Source: Endomychus coccineus (taxonomy: Eukaryota; Arthropoda; Insecta; Coleoptera; Endomychidae). Taken from it: a stretch of DNA of 64,000 nt. The DNA lies in assembly GCA_958510875.1 (NCBI GenBank), contig OY294067.1, forward strand, positions 148,664,243 through 148,728,242, in the 5' to 3' direction. This document shows, one piece after another, positions 30,287 through 42,600 of the stretch. The notes under the pieces were generated by a model that was not told where the DNA came from, searched no databases, and saw only the letters and a list, made by a program, of their open reading frames with translations. Position 1 is the first letter of the stretch. Each line of letters opens with the position of its first letter. The position numbers and the translations under genes were made by a program.

Positions 30287-31500
30287 CCTAATGAATGTGT
30301 TTGGGCCTCTAGAGGGCCCAATTTTGGCCTATGGACAAAGTATTAGAGCGAACAGAGAAATACATCGGCTATTCAGATTTGAAATAACGTACGGAAATTC
30401 GTTCACTATTCCAAGTTAAAACGAATTTCATCATAAAAAACGCGGAATTTCATTTAGCGACTATAAACGAGAGTCGGTACAATGGATTCCGCGCGAGAAA
30501 CTATACTTTTTTAAATGTTTCAAAATGCACCTGAATGCTTATGATTGTTTTGTGTGAATGTGAGTGTATGTAAACGTGTGGTGTATATGTGACCGTGACA
30601 TGATTTCATTATAGGGTGTTACATATCAAAATCATCATCATCTGATATACTGATTTCTGACTCGGGGAAATTAGAATATTCTTCACCTTCACAATGAGCT
30701 ACAAGGTAATCCTAAATTTTTCATAAACAGTTACCCGTACAATTTTATTCACAATCACGAGGGATTATTTTGAACAATTCATCGGGACGTGCATTTTTAT
30801 TGTTTGTATTGGAGTAAGTTCGTTCAGACTATTCCTCCAACCCCATTTCTTCGGATCAATGGTTTGATTACCGAACACGCTAACAATATGTTGCTTTGCA
30901 GCATTATCGTATGTTCATATGGTTACCTTGTTGAAATCTTATGTAGAGTATGGAAGATCGGGAATTGTAATTTGCTGATAAATGCGTTAAACAAAGAGCT
31001 CCCAATTTTTCATGCCAGCGAACGATTACATTATGCCAAGGCATCACAAGGTAACCATATGAAAATACGATGATGCTGCAAAGCAACATATTTTTAGGAT
31101 TATTACCAAGTTCAGGTTTGGATCGGTAATAAAACCATTGATCCAACGGAATGGGGTTGGAGAAATAGTCCGAATGGACTTACAAACAGTAAAAATGTAC
31201 ATCCCAATGAGTTGATCAAAATAATCTCTTGTGGTTGTATAAAAAAATGTACTGGTAAATGTTCGTGCTTAAAAATAGGACCACCTTGTAGCTCATTATG
31301 TAAGCATTATCGCTTATTGCCGCTAAATGAAATTCTGCGCTAGTTTTTATGATAAAATTCGTTATAACTTGAAATTATGAACGAATTCCCGTACGCTGTT
31401 TCATACCTAAATAGCCGATGTATTTCTCTGTAGTTTGCTCCAAGACTTTGTTGATAGACTCAAAATTGGGCCCTTTAGAGGTCCAAACACATTTATTAGG
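30287..31500. mobile_element. TIR element carrying a CXC-type domain
   Basis: Inverted ends CCTAATGAATGTGTTTGGGC (left) and GTCCAAACACATTTATTAGG (right) start arms of about 190 bp (30,287-30,480 and 31,325-31,500), including a GGGCCC-centred stretch. A second, inner inverted pair (about 30,660-30,930 and 31,035-31,320) duplicates the coding segment in opposite orientation, giving a nested foldback. Confidence 0.7.
31090..31313 (+). pseudogene. CXC-type cysteine-rich domain fragment
   Basis: An open stretch reading YYQVQVWIGNKTIDPTEWGW, NSPNGL, HPNELIKIISCGCIKKC, CSCLKIGPPCSSLCKHY. This is the C-terminal signature (W-x-P..WGW followed by a tesmin/TSO1-like Cys cluster) of uncharacterised proteins common in insect transposons. 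The last Cys of the usual KC-x-C end is Tyr. The N-terminal part of the protein is lacking; an inverted partial copy is at 30,660-30,930. Confidence 0.65.
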
Positions 31501-31504
31501 ATAG

Positions 31505-33000
31505 CTTCATTTCTACTCCACTCAAATCGATATGCTTGGATTTAAATAGTCGCTATGAAAATCTCTTAAAGAACGTAGAATTTGAATTCCGTGGAAAATG
31601 TCTAACCCCAAAAGATTTGAATTTTTAAGCTATCTAAAATTTTCAAAATGGCGCCAAAGTTATGTCTTTAAACCAAAATGATTGAATTTCGGACATTGAG
31701 TGCAGAATAATAGAATATTTCGAATCAATTTGGTTTTAGATCGAGAGCTTAAGTCTTTCGTCTGGAATTCGTAAAATACAGATTTTTTTTTTGGCCCAAA
31801 AAAATGAGGTAGGTCAAAATACCAGAAACCGAAAGAAGAGAAATAAATACTACGTTTCCACCGAAACAGAATATGAAATAAACAAAAACTCTTTGACATA
31901 TACTCCATTTTTCAATGTGCTAAAAAACAGAGTAAATGGACCCTACCTTGGGCACACGCCCTCTAATCGATTTCGGACCAGAGCCAAAAATCGCGTATTA
32001 ATTTTTCCGAAAACTTTTGTTGAAACATTTTTCCATACAACTCAAAGCTTTGTCTCAAAATGCAAAAAATTGAGCAAAGGCCATTTTTGCTTCCAAAATA
32101 TGGCCATAGCTTTTTGAGCACAGGGTTAATGCAAATTTAAACTACCCCATCGTTCTCAGCGTGTCAAAATACATAGAATGGACCGCAATTAGACCTCGCG
32201 GAAATTAGGACAAAAATCGTCGATTTTTCTCCTTAAATGCCTGGACTATTGACGGAACGCGCTATCCCTTTATCCGGTACCGCACCTGCTGGTGTGATCG
32301 GCAGTGAACATGTTGTCATAATATTTCTCTCTACAATCGGCAATCGGCCAGATGATTAGCGCTCCAAATGACGCGCGAAACAGAGCGAAGAGTGTCGAGT
32401 ATTTCGACAATACCTACTACTCAATATCTCAAAAACGGTCGTACCTCTTTTGTACTTTTAAGCCAGTAAGTTTCGACAATCATTCCATAATTTGTGTTAA
32501 GATTTCTGATAAGCAATGGAAGAGTTCACACTATAACACTATAAATAAGAAACAATCGCTCTTATCCACTAACAATACTGTTCTGTTTACTCTGATGATG
32601 GCTACTTGGTAGCTGAAAGGTTTTTTATAAGTATGATAGTTCCTTATTCATAGGGTCCAAATTTTGAGTGGATTGCATTTATCATTTGGCCGCTACACGA
32701 GAACATACTTCATGCCATATAACTCGATTCAAGATTAAATGGCAAAAATTAACAAATATAACATGTGTTGGCAATGTCCGTCTTTCTAGTCGATTCCTCA
32801 TGGATGATCTCTCTCAAATAAGCCTTCCTTATTCCGAATTATCTCGTATTGCTCTATTACTATTTGTTCAAGATTTCTCCCATTTTCAATTTGCACCTAG
32901 TACATTTAAATAACTCCATGGAACAGAATCTGAGGATTGTTAGTCAGGTAAACGAGGAGGCCACGCAACTGTACGGCATTATCCTCTTTTGAGGGTTAAT
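31505..33000. other. Unrecognised stretch
   Basis: No gene supported. Frames of 75-110 codons exist (for example 31,791-32,117) without any recognisable motif. Confidence 0.45.
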
Positions 33001-33228
33001 CTAACTAAAATGAGGAGGTGCTCCATCATGCATAAACCAACTTACTGATCTATTTGCGTATGGTACATTAACTATTAGATCTGTAAAGTCGTTCTCCAAT
33101 AAATTGAAATATGTTTCACCATTCAAGTGAGGAGGAATTATAAAAGGTCCATTCCCTCCATTTTCGAATAGAGTTTCCATGAAAATGTTTCTTTTGAAAA
33201 AAAATGTAAGAATACTTTTTTGAAGCAA
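33001..33228 (-). pseudogene. Tc1/mariner-type transposase fragment
   Basis: From about 33,150 downward the frame reads NGGNGPFIIPPHLNGETYF, NLLENDF, and ends WFMHDGAPPHFS before a stop. HDGAPPH carries the second catalytic Asp of DDE transposases of the type seen at 36.8-37.9 kb. The first Asp and C-terminal parts are missing. About 50 of the residues are convincing; the N-terminal 20 are not. Confidence 0.7.
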
Positions 33229-33952
33229 AATTTTCCCAAAAACCTATAATTAGTTTCAGAATAAAATAAAATGATGCGATCCAAAATAAAGCAGAAAATG
33301 TGTTGCAAGTTCCCCGTACCGTCGCTTCTGTTAAGAAGCTTCGTCGACCGGTACCTACCATATAAAAAATTTTGCATCGATAAAGCCAAATTACCAAAAT
33401 TGAAACCTTGGCATGTTATAGTTCCTGAGTCATAAAACGAAAAATATCTTTCAGTCTTCATCTTCAAAGCTCCGTAGGCTCTTTATTGGAACATTTCCGG
33501 ACTTGATTTGATATAAATTTTTCTTATTTTTTTAGTTTGGCATATGAAATTCCGGATATGCTATATAGACATCTAGATATGGATCACCTTCCGCATGAAA
33601 GAAAACAAAATCAGTAATGATTTAATTCCTATGGGCCTCATTATCATTATCTGGATGAAGGGAAGGAAACGGACAGACACGAAAATATATTATGTAAAAT
33701 TATCTCTTGATTGCGATGATGAGACGACACAGAATCAATGTCGTTGAGAATAACGATGAATTGATATTACCTCAAAGTTTATTGACCCCTACGTATACCC
33801 TGATCTTAACCAACAAGCCGCGCGCCGACTCGCCAATTCGTTACAAATGATGAAAATCATGTGGTGAACTGCTTACGCTCAGTTTGAAATGCAAGAAAAA
33901 TGAGAATAATGCGGAATAACTATCAGAATACGGCGTTGTCATTTCTCCTCGA
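33229..33952. other. Unrecognised stretch
   Basis: No gene or known repeat identified. Confidence 0.45.
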
Positions 33953-34240
33953 CATCGAGGACGCCTACAAATCGACAGGCTGAAAGTACTGCATACACAG
34001 GAATTGTAGCGAACGCCTCTAACGGCAGACACGTTGTACTATCAGTATACTTTTAATACACAAAACGACAGGTTGCACTAGCATCTGAGCGTCCAGACAA
34101 ATTTTTGCCAACGGGTTCAGCGAACAAGTATGAATGATTTACTACGGGGAAACTTCCAAGCGTCCGTATACGGACGCTCTGTAGAAACCGGACGCTTGGA
34201 AGATAGCGATCCGTCAATGTACGGACGCTCGGAAAGTAGT
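33953..34240 (+). repeat. GAGCGTCC-motif repeat, copy 3, with palindromic core
   Basis: Starts CGAGGACGCCTACAAATCGA, includes CTGAGCGTCCAGACAAATTT. At 34,153-34,202 a set of GGACGCT words builds a perfect 20-bp palindrome (34,159-34,178) inside a larger 14-bp inverted repeat (34,153-34,166 and 34,189-34,202). Joined directly to (TA)n. Confidence 0.6.
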
Positions 34241-34243
34241 AGG

Positions 34244-34833
<590 letters not shown>

Positions 34834-34849
34834 ATACATATATATTTTT

Positions 34850-35495
34850 TTACATTCAAACCTGGTCGGGGCTGCTGCGAGCTCCGACGACATCGCAGCA
34901 GTCGCGCCAGAAAAACCTAAAAGGTGGTTAACCGAAGCTACCCCTCCCCACCGGTCGGTAAGTAGCTTCAGGTTCCTAAATCGTGTGCTCTAAGTATTTT
35001 AATTGAACCCAGAATGACTGCCTTTTGCATTCGGTCTATCAAGATCTGCGCCGAGTTCTTACATGCCGGAATGATCTTCAAGTTTGAACGCAGCGAAGAC
35101 CGAATTCAGCCCAAAACATCGATGATCAGAACCACTGATACGACCTAGTGGCCTGGGTATAGCGTGCGGAGCTCGAACATGAGATCTTGATATTTTGTCC
35201 TTTTTTCCTCCTCTTTCAAGACTATATTCTTCTCTGCCGGAGCATAGAATTCGATGACATACATAGTCTTGATTAGTTTATCGAGGAGGACAACGTCAGG
35301 CCTATATGCTTGTATGGACCTGACGGTCGGAAACGAGTAATTCCAGAAGATTTGGCATTCTTCGTTAATGGTAATACAGCACCCGTAGGGCCGCATTATA
35401 GCGATGGGTGTACGCCGAGGCCGCTTTTGCCGGACAAGCCGACAGAAGGTGGGAAAGCGTCTCAGGCGCCTTTCGACAGGGCCTGCAGCTGACAT
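34850..35495 (-). pseudogene. R2-like retrotransposon C-terminus (REL endonuclease)
   Basis: The minus-strand frame 35,145-35,495 has QIFWNYSFPTVRSIQAYRPD, VVLLDKL and YVIEFYAPAEKN. It aligns in shape with the restriction-like endonuclease end of R2-type non-LTR retrotransposons (PD...D/E with the later IDVAVP-like strand; here Asp67 and Glu82). Past stops at 35,145 the signature continues in frame (DRMQKAVILGS, KILRAHD at about 34,985-35,050), then a 3' UTR to about 34,850. The RT is missing (5' truncation near 35,495). Confidence 0.65.
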
Positions 35496-35511
35496 CGGGG
35501 ACCTGAATTAT

Positions 35512-36041
35512 ACATGATTTCGATTAATAAAGTGCGTCTGCAGCCGACTTGTGTTTTTAAGATCCAATTAAAATTGAAACTGCAAAAAATATTGGATCGA
35601 TTGTGTGCGGAAGAGTAATGTATGGCTAATTATCAATTCGAAATGGATTCAATGTAGTTAAACATAAGACATTTTAAGATTATGGAATTCTGAATATCTA
35701 TGATTATTGTATAAATTAGTTATTCTATGATATTTCAAATCTATTACTAATGACTAATCAAGTTCAAGATAATTGTATGGAAATTAACCTCAAACTTGTT
35801 ACTCATAGTGTCGTAGTTAAATGATACGTTATCTTTTTTAGGTTGAATTTTAAATAGACAGGTGAGAAGTGGCACTTCGAATTATTAGAATTTTGTTAAG
35901 TTTGAATTAGATTATGGTAAAGTTTCGAAAGATTGGAATCTGTTTTGTCATTTCCACATTTGTATTGTTTTAAATTTGAATACACTCTAATATCAACCAT
36001 TTGTTGTCATTCGTTTCAATATTCAAAATTTTTGTATTGTT
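35512..36041 (-). mobile_element. Penelope B 3' end, single diverged copy
   Basis: Co-linear with the left arms of the palindromes at 18.2 and 21.0 kb (GAAATAGATT-type, TTAGGTTGAATTTTAAATAG), but without an inverted partner and with many differences. An older insertion. Confidence 0.75.
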
Positions 36042-36257
36042 GTAGTCGAATGTATGGTTAGTGTCTTCTACATTTTGAAGCCTTGTTTTGGCCCTTTCGA
36101 GGGCCCCAGGAGGATTACAATGGGCCTAGAGGGCTGAAGTCTTGGGAAAATCATTTTTTCGGTTGATACTTTCATGTTCTAAAATTTGGCGCCATTCTGA
36201 GAACTCAAGTTTTTTAAAATTGCACCAAAATGATGGAACTACCCATATAAATATATA

Positions 36258-38554
36258 TACAGGGTGTCCTCAAACTGCGTGGCCAAAATTAAACCCAAGA
36301 TTCCTTGATTCAGAAAAAATTTGATGAGCCTTTTTACTTTTGCCTCCAGTGTTTTGTTTAGCCGGTAAAGGGACTCAAAGTTGCAAAAATAATTTTGGTT
36401 TTTCGGTATAACTTGAGAACGTGATGAAGGACTTTTACAATATTTGGCAGGTGAGTTACTGTCAATAATAGCCGTTTTTGAGCGGAGCACAGAGCCTCAG
36501 AGACAATAGAAATTGCTCAAACTTGAGGATGTAACGGGAAAAGTGTCCAGAACTTTTTTGTGGTCAATGTAATTCACTCGATATTCTTTTGTGTAGATAG
36601 CTTATCTAATTTGAAAACTTTTTTTACTCTTAGAAAATTTTGATCGGATTAGCTTGAATATATTAATTTTCGTGTCTCTGCAATTCTGGCTTACTAATTT
36701 TACTTGATTAAAATACCTTAGTTGCCTTTGCTTTTCTAATGTCGTTTTGGCATTTGGAGGATTCATTCTCAAAACTGTCAGTTTTTACTTTGCTTTCCGT
36801 GAAAATTTTATAAAATTATGGCTCAAAATTTCACTAACACTGAAATGGTTGATATGTTATTGATTTATAGACTTTGCCGTTGCAATGGCCGGAGAAGTGT
36901 ACAAGTTTATAGGGAAAGATATCCTCACCGCAGAATTCCAAATCGGCAAACCTTTGCTAATATCGAGAGGCGACTTCGCGAAACTGGCAGATTTGAAGCA
37001 AATCGCAGAGAAACTGGACGCAGACGGACAAAGAGGACGTTAGAGCTCGAAGAAGAGATATTGGAAGCGGTTGAAACTGAACCTAGGATAAGCACACGAC
37101 GTTCGGAACTTCGTATTGGAGCCTCAAAATCATTAGTTCATAATGTACTGAAAGAAGAACTGTAGTATCCTTATCGTATTGAAACAGTTCAAGACTTATT
37201 GCCCATGGATCCAGGTCATCGGCTAGATTTCTGTCGGTTTATTATCCAAAGACAAAACGCAAACCTCAATTTTTGTAGAAGAATTCTGTTCACGGACGAA
37301 GGTACTTTCACGAGATGTGGTCTTTTTAATCTCCATAATGAACATTTCTATGCTGATGAAAATTCTCATGAAACGGAAGTTACTCATTTTCAGAATCAAT
37401 TTGAAATCAATGTTTGGGTTGGAATTGTGGATAACTTTATTATTGGTCCTACCGTTATACCCGATCGATTGAACGGGGATACTACTTGCACTTTTTGGAA
37501 CAAAGGCTACCTGAACTGTTGGAAGACTAGCTCTTACTCATTCGTCGTGACCTTTGGTTTATGCATGATGATGCACCTCCTCATCTCACATAAGCTGTGA
37601 GGCGGCATTTGAATGCGGAACATTCAGATCGCTGGATAGGTAGAGGACACGATGCACCAGTGAGCTGGCCGGCCCGCTCCCCTGATTTGACGCCCTGCGA
37701 CTTCTTTCTATGAGGCGCTCTGAAGTCGAAAGTTTATGTAGCTCCAGTAAACACACGAGAGGAATTGTTGCAACGAATTAATCATGAAGCGGATCTATTG
37801 AAGAATGATCCTGAAGTTCAATTCAATTTCTTGAAACGAATTAATTTGTGTATCCAGGAAAATGGGCAACATTTCGAACATTTGATGCCTTAGCGATTTC
37901 CCAAAAAGTTGTTGTTTCTTTTAATTTAGCATTTGTTTTTCCCAAATATATATATAGATATTAACCATTTCAGTGTTAGTGAAATTCTGAGCCATAATTT
38001 CATAAAATTTTTACGGAAAGCAAAGTAAAAACTGACAGTTTTGAGAATAAATTCTCCAAATGCCAAAATGACATTAGAAAAGCAAAGGCAACTAAGGTAT
38101 TTTAATCAAGTGAAATTAGTAAGCCAAAATTGCAGAGACTCAAAAATTAATTTTTTCAAGCTGATTTGTTGATTTTATCAAAATTTTCTAAGAGTAAAAG
38201 AAGTTTTCAAATTAGATAAGCTGTCTACGTAAAAAATATCGAGTGAATTACATCGACCACGAAAAAGTTTTGGACACTTTTCCCGTTACATCCTCAAGTT
38301 TGAGCCATTTGAGTCTCTAAGGCTCTGTGCTCCGCTGTCAAGAACGGCTATTTAACTCACCTGCCGAATATTGTAAAAGTCCTTCACCACTTTCTCAAGT
38401 TATACCGAAAAAACAAAATTATTTTTGCAACTTTGAATCCCTCTACCGGCTAAACAAGACACTTGAGGCAAAAGTAAAAAGGCTCATCAAATTTTTTTTG
38501 GAATCAAAGAATCTTCGGTTTTATTTTGGCCACGCAGTTCGAGGACATCCTGTA
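36258..38554. mobile_element. Tc1/mariner-related element with long TIRs
   Basis: The ends TACAGGGTGTCCTCAAACTG and (inverted) CAGTTCGAGGACATCCTGTA start TIRs of about 600 bp (36,258-36,855 and 37,957-38,554) with TA outside both, as expected for Tc1/mariner insertion. The TIRs reach past the transposase start codon, so the first dozen codons exist in both. Total about 2.3 kb. Confidence 0.85.
36818..37893 (+). pseudogene. Tc1/mariner-related transposase, broken
   Basis: N-terminal HTH region (residues 1-115): MVDMLLIYRLCRCNGRRSVQ, RRIPNRQTFANIERRLRETG, then a STRRSELRIGASKS second helix pair. After a stop at 37,163 the frame continues: RLDFCRFIIQRQ, ILFTDEGTFTRCG (first catalytic Asp), NVWVGIVDNFIIGP. 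The frame then changes near 37,510 to WFMHDDAPPHLT (second Asp), a TAA, WIGRGHDAPVSWPARSPDLT, PCDFFL (third acidic position is Asp) and ends at 37,893. The spacing between second and third acidic residues is about 43. At least three stops and one frameshift, so inactive. Confidence 0.85.
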
Positions 38555-38790
38555 TATATAAGAGATATAGAATAAAATTTTCTGAAACATGAAGATAACT
38601 TAGATAATTTAGCATATGTTATAAACTTAATTCTATATCTCTCAAGTTCCCGACACTAAATTGTGGCCAATTAGGCAAAGGAACTTCAAACTTGAGAACA
38701 CGACACCAAATTTGTGAAAACATAAGTAGAACAGAATGAACTGTCAATATGACAGCGGCCTACTCTTCTTATCCAAATTATAATCCAGAA
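38555..38790 (-). repeat. Diverged tRNA-satellite flank without tRNA
   Basis: Words AGAGATATAGAATAAAATTT, TTATGAAGATAACTTAGATA-like and GTGGCCAATTAGGCAAAG match the non-tRNA part of the 473-bp satellite, but diverged and partly inverted on itself at about 38,625. Directly abuts the right TIR of the mariner-related element. Confidence 0.65.
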
Positions 38791-39160
38791 CAAGGAAATC
38801 ATCATGCGTTATATTGAATTTTATTTCACCACAAAGCGTGTCACAGTGCTATCTATGGATATTGGATAGCCTTGTCCCAGGGTGATCTCTTTGAAGTAAG
38901 TAACCAGGGGTCGATAAGGCAGTCTGAATAGTATTAGAATTGCAGGCTCTAATTGCAATTAATACTTGGTGACTCCTTGACTACGTAAATGATGTTGCAG
39001 AAAGTCATGTTAGACAAACACGGAACTTCCCAAATATAAATTTATTTTACTGCACTTCTTTCGGGTTAGTATGCGTAGATTCTCGGAAACGGTCTCACCG
39101 GTAATTGTACAACAGTGTCAGGCACTTATATACCACCCACAAATGAATTTGGCATTTATG
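38791..39160. other. Unrecognised stretch
   Basis: No gene identified. Confidence 0.4.
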
Positions 39161-39167
39161 ACTCTCA

Positions 39168-39560
39168 CTTCCGGGTAAACACAGCGTGTTAGAATATTAT
39201 AATTACCTCGTCAGCAATACCACTTCACTTCCGGGTAAACACAGAGTGTGCGGTGAATATTACGACTCTCAAACATACATCCCCCTTCAGACCCTAATTC
39301 CGGGTAAACATAGCTTGTAGACTCTGGCGATGAACCTTTATTCCTGGGTAAACACAGTGTATATTGGTACATCGTGATTCACTTTGACTTTATTCCTCCC
39401 TCAGAGCCTACTTCCGGGTAAACACAGTGTATATTGTTGAGTCCTGATTCACTTCCAGTCTATTCCTCCTTCAAAGCCTACTTCCGTGTGAACACAGCGT
39501 ATAGACTTTGTTGGCGGACTATCTACAACACACTGTTCTTCCCGGGTGAATACAGTGTAT
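39168..39560 (+). repeat. Irregular array of TTCCGGGTAAACACAG cores
   Basis: Seven copies of the core (starting near 39,168, 39,228, 39,295, 39,342, 39,410, 39,481 and 39,538), 47-71 bp apart, each followed by GTGTA/GTATA. Spacer sequences are partly shared (TGATTCACTT, CTATTCCTCC). The core combines an ETS-like CTTCCGG with a forkhead-like GTAAACA. Could be an enhancer-like block or the repeat region of an LTR. Confidence 0.7.
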
Positions 39561-39639
39561 ATTGGTGTTTCCCGATTCCATTTCACTCTATTCATTCGCA
39601 CTCTCGACACGATACAATCACTTGATAAATTCAATTTTA

Positions 39640-42600
39640 CGATTATTGGTACAGAAAATAATTGACATTATCGAGACCTTATGAAAATCTGAGCAGGATG
39701 AGCTTATCAGGTACAATACAACAATTACAATTACTGATTCAACAATATTCGATATTGCAATGCCGTGCCGCAAGCAAAACAATGGAACTCAATGTCCTAG
39801 CTCAAATAGCAAAATCACTATTCACCTACTACTTCAATGGTAACTGATGGAAGATCTACTCTTTGATTTTGGCGGTATGAATGACTCTTTTCACTCATTG
39901 ACTGTAGCTGTCTAACAGATTGTTATCGTTGTCTCACTGACTATATTAATGATGAATAATCTCACTTGCGGGTCGTTCTTTCATATGCATCGAGGTGTTG
40001 GTCAAGTCACCTACGCTAGCTCCAGCCAAGCCCTTGTTTTCTCATTTCGCGTGCATGATGCTCCACCAGCTCCTCGATTCTGTGCCGTGGTTCCCATGTT
40101 TACATCTGTTTCGTTATCTTATGTTGACACGAAATATGCACGGTTCTGAATGAAATCAAATATACGTGATTTATGAATTGGAATTAATGCAAATCTGATA
40201 CTTATACTACACGGATGCCTATACCCGGTACTATCTATATTCTTATACAACAATATAACTATTCAGAACCATGAATCCTATATACTAATATAAGCGAAAT
40301 CTAAAATTCATGATCAATATACGTATTTCCCAATGAATAATAATTATTCAAGATTTTAGAGTTTCGTTACAGACTTACTCCGTGCCCAGAAGAATGAGTA
40401 AATAGACGTTTTAGCCGAATTTTTCTAATTGCTGAATAGCTAAATCTGGTAGGTACAATGATTCACACATCGGGGATCGTAAAAATTTGGGAGAATTTGT
40501 CTATCGATGTCTTTGATAGAACCGGATCTTTCGAAAAGACCTGAACTGCAAGTCACACAACCCCTAGCAAAAATACGAAGAGCGTGCTTTTGTTGTCACA
40601 TGCAGATAAATAGAATCGTCAATGTCATGCAATACAAGTGAGAGACCGGTATGTGAAGAGAATCCAATTACTGTATGTACCTGTATGTATAGTGCAGTAA
40701 CAATGGCGCTAACGAGCGGGATAGTCAGTAGTAAGCTATTTGTAGAACTTTCGTTGAAGTTTTTTTTGTTTGAACAACCCCGGTTCAAGTTGTGATGATT
40801 TTTGTCAACTGAATCATTCTCACTATTTATGATTACCGTTCGTGAAATTGTAATATGGAAATCATTCATTCAAAACAGTTGTTCATTAAAATTTTTTGGG
40901 TGGCGTACAAAATACGGCAATCCGTAACCGTTTGGTTACGTTATTTAGAGGTGAAATTTTATTCATGAAGAACCTGAAATTATGCTCTATCCGCCGGAAA
41001 AAAGGAATCGAGTAATAAATTAAGGTGGTACAGTATTGTCAGGTTGGAAAGGTTTCCAATGTTAACAAATTGTGTTATAACAAATTTGGGAGTTCTTTAC
41101 TGTTTTAGCGCTTACATAATGTTTGGAGGAATTTGATTATTCAAACTGGAAAAATTGGGTACCCACTCACTATTTGAACTTGCACAATGGCGTACTCATT
41201 GGAACAGTAGGTTTCCACATCACCAACCGAGGTACTAATATAAATAAACTTTGATCAGTCGATCACTGACTTCCGTCAGTTTTGAAAGCAAAATATCTTC
41301 AGGACACTTCTGTGGGCCCAAATGTATGATTGTAGACACAGGAAATATATTGAAAATGATTTAGAAACAGCTATCGTAAGACGTTAAGTTATACCTACTA
41401 TATGTAACATCAAAAGTTGTCAGGTTGACTTCCGAAGTTATTCACACTGTAATGTAACCTTCTTTTATTTTGACACCTGCTGTCGCATTAATCATCAAAC
41501 TTGGCAACAGAATAAGAATATGAAATAGACTATGACGAAAATTATCACATTTACGACCACTGAGACACGTTATAAAGCTGCAGCAAGTCTGTCTCTAAAG
41601 GTAGTGATAGATTCTCATGTTCCTCTTCGGAGTAATTTATTGTTGAGGAAATCGTTTGTTGAAAACGAGGTTATCGTGAGCTCGACATTTTCGCAGTTTA
41701 CATGCCGTAAATGAAGGTAAAATTACAGTCCGGTGTAATTCTGTAAAAGTTGGTTTGCAACGAGTATACGAACTGTCTGGTCAATTCAATGAATCGACTG
41801 CTTCATCCGGCAGTCCTGGAAAGTGTTGCAACTGTTAAAATATCCCTAGATTGACGGAATTGTGCGGCACTTATTTGGGTAAATTTTTCAAATGAAAATC
41901 GGAAACGATAGACCAAAATTTCGTTGCGTTGTACATAGTTACCAACGTTAGTAATGTCATCGAAGGATTTATTAATAGGGAGCAATATTCATATTACAGA
42001 TTACTATAACCATTTTCATTAACAATTGGGTCACCCTGATTAATACACTTATAAAATGTCAAACATTAATTAGTTATTCACCTTTCATCGAACCGTAGTA
42101 TTGTAATAATTCCACATGTAAACCATACGATTTACTGTTACCATGAAGGGCTATTTTAAGTTTATTCGAATATTGGTTGTTCCTGATATGGATCGACAGG
42201 GGAAATTATGTTCACATTTTGATAAAATTTTCCATCAGTAAGTTATGTATGATATAGCGTTGTACGTGGAGGAAGTGAACTATTTCAGAATATGCCGTTA
42301 ACACTAAAGCATTATAGTATTTGAATTTATATCTCGTAAAATTATGTTATTCCTGTGCATAAAATATAACTACATTGTTTCGAACGTTAATAATTTGTAT
42401 CCTTGAAGTTCAACTGAGATTGCCGTCGGTTCTACATTTTACTAAAATCAGCAGTCATAACCTGATTAACCTCAGATCATTGAACCTAAGATATAGCCAA
42501 AGAAAATATCTCGGTTTGCCTCACAACATTACATCAGAGGCTATGATATATTTCTGTCTCAAACGACGTCTCAACCAAAAAGCAAACTTATGCGAGCGGC

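Noticed and set aside
32352..32913. 86- and 81-aa ORFs as host exons
   Set aside because: No conserved motif and no convincing splice-site pairs.
35310..35492. 60-aa plus-strand ORF
   Set aside because: Antisense to the R2-like endonuclease fragment.
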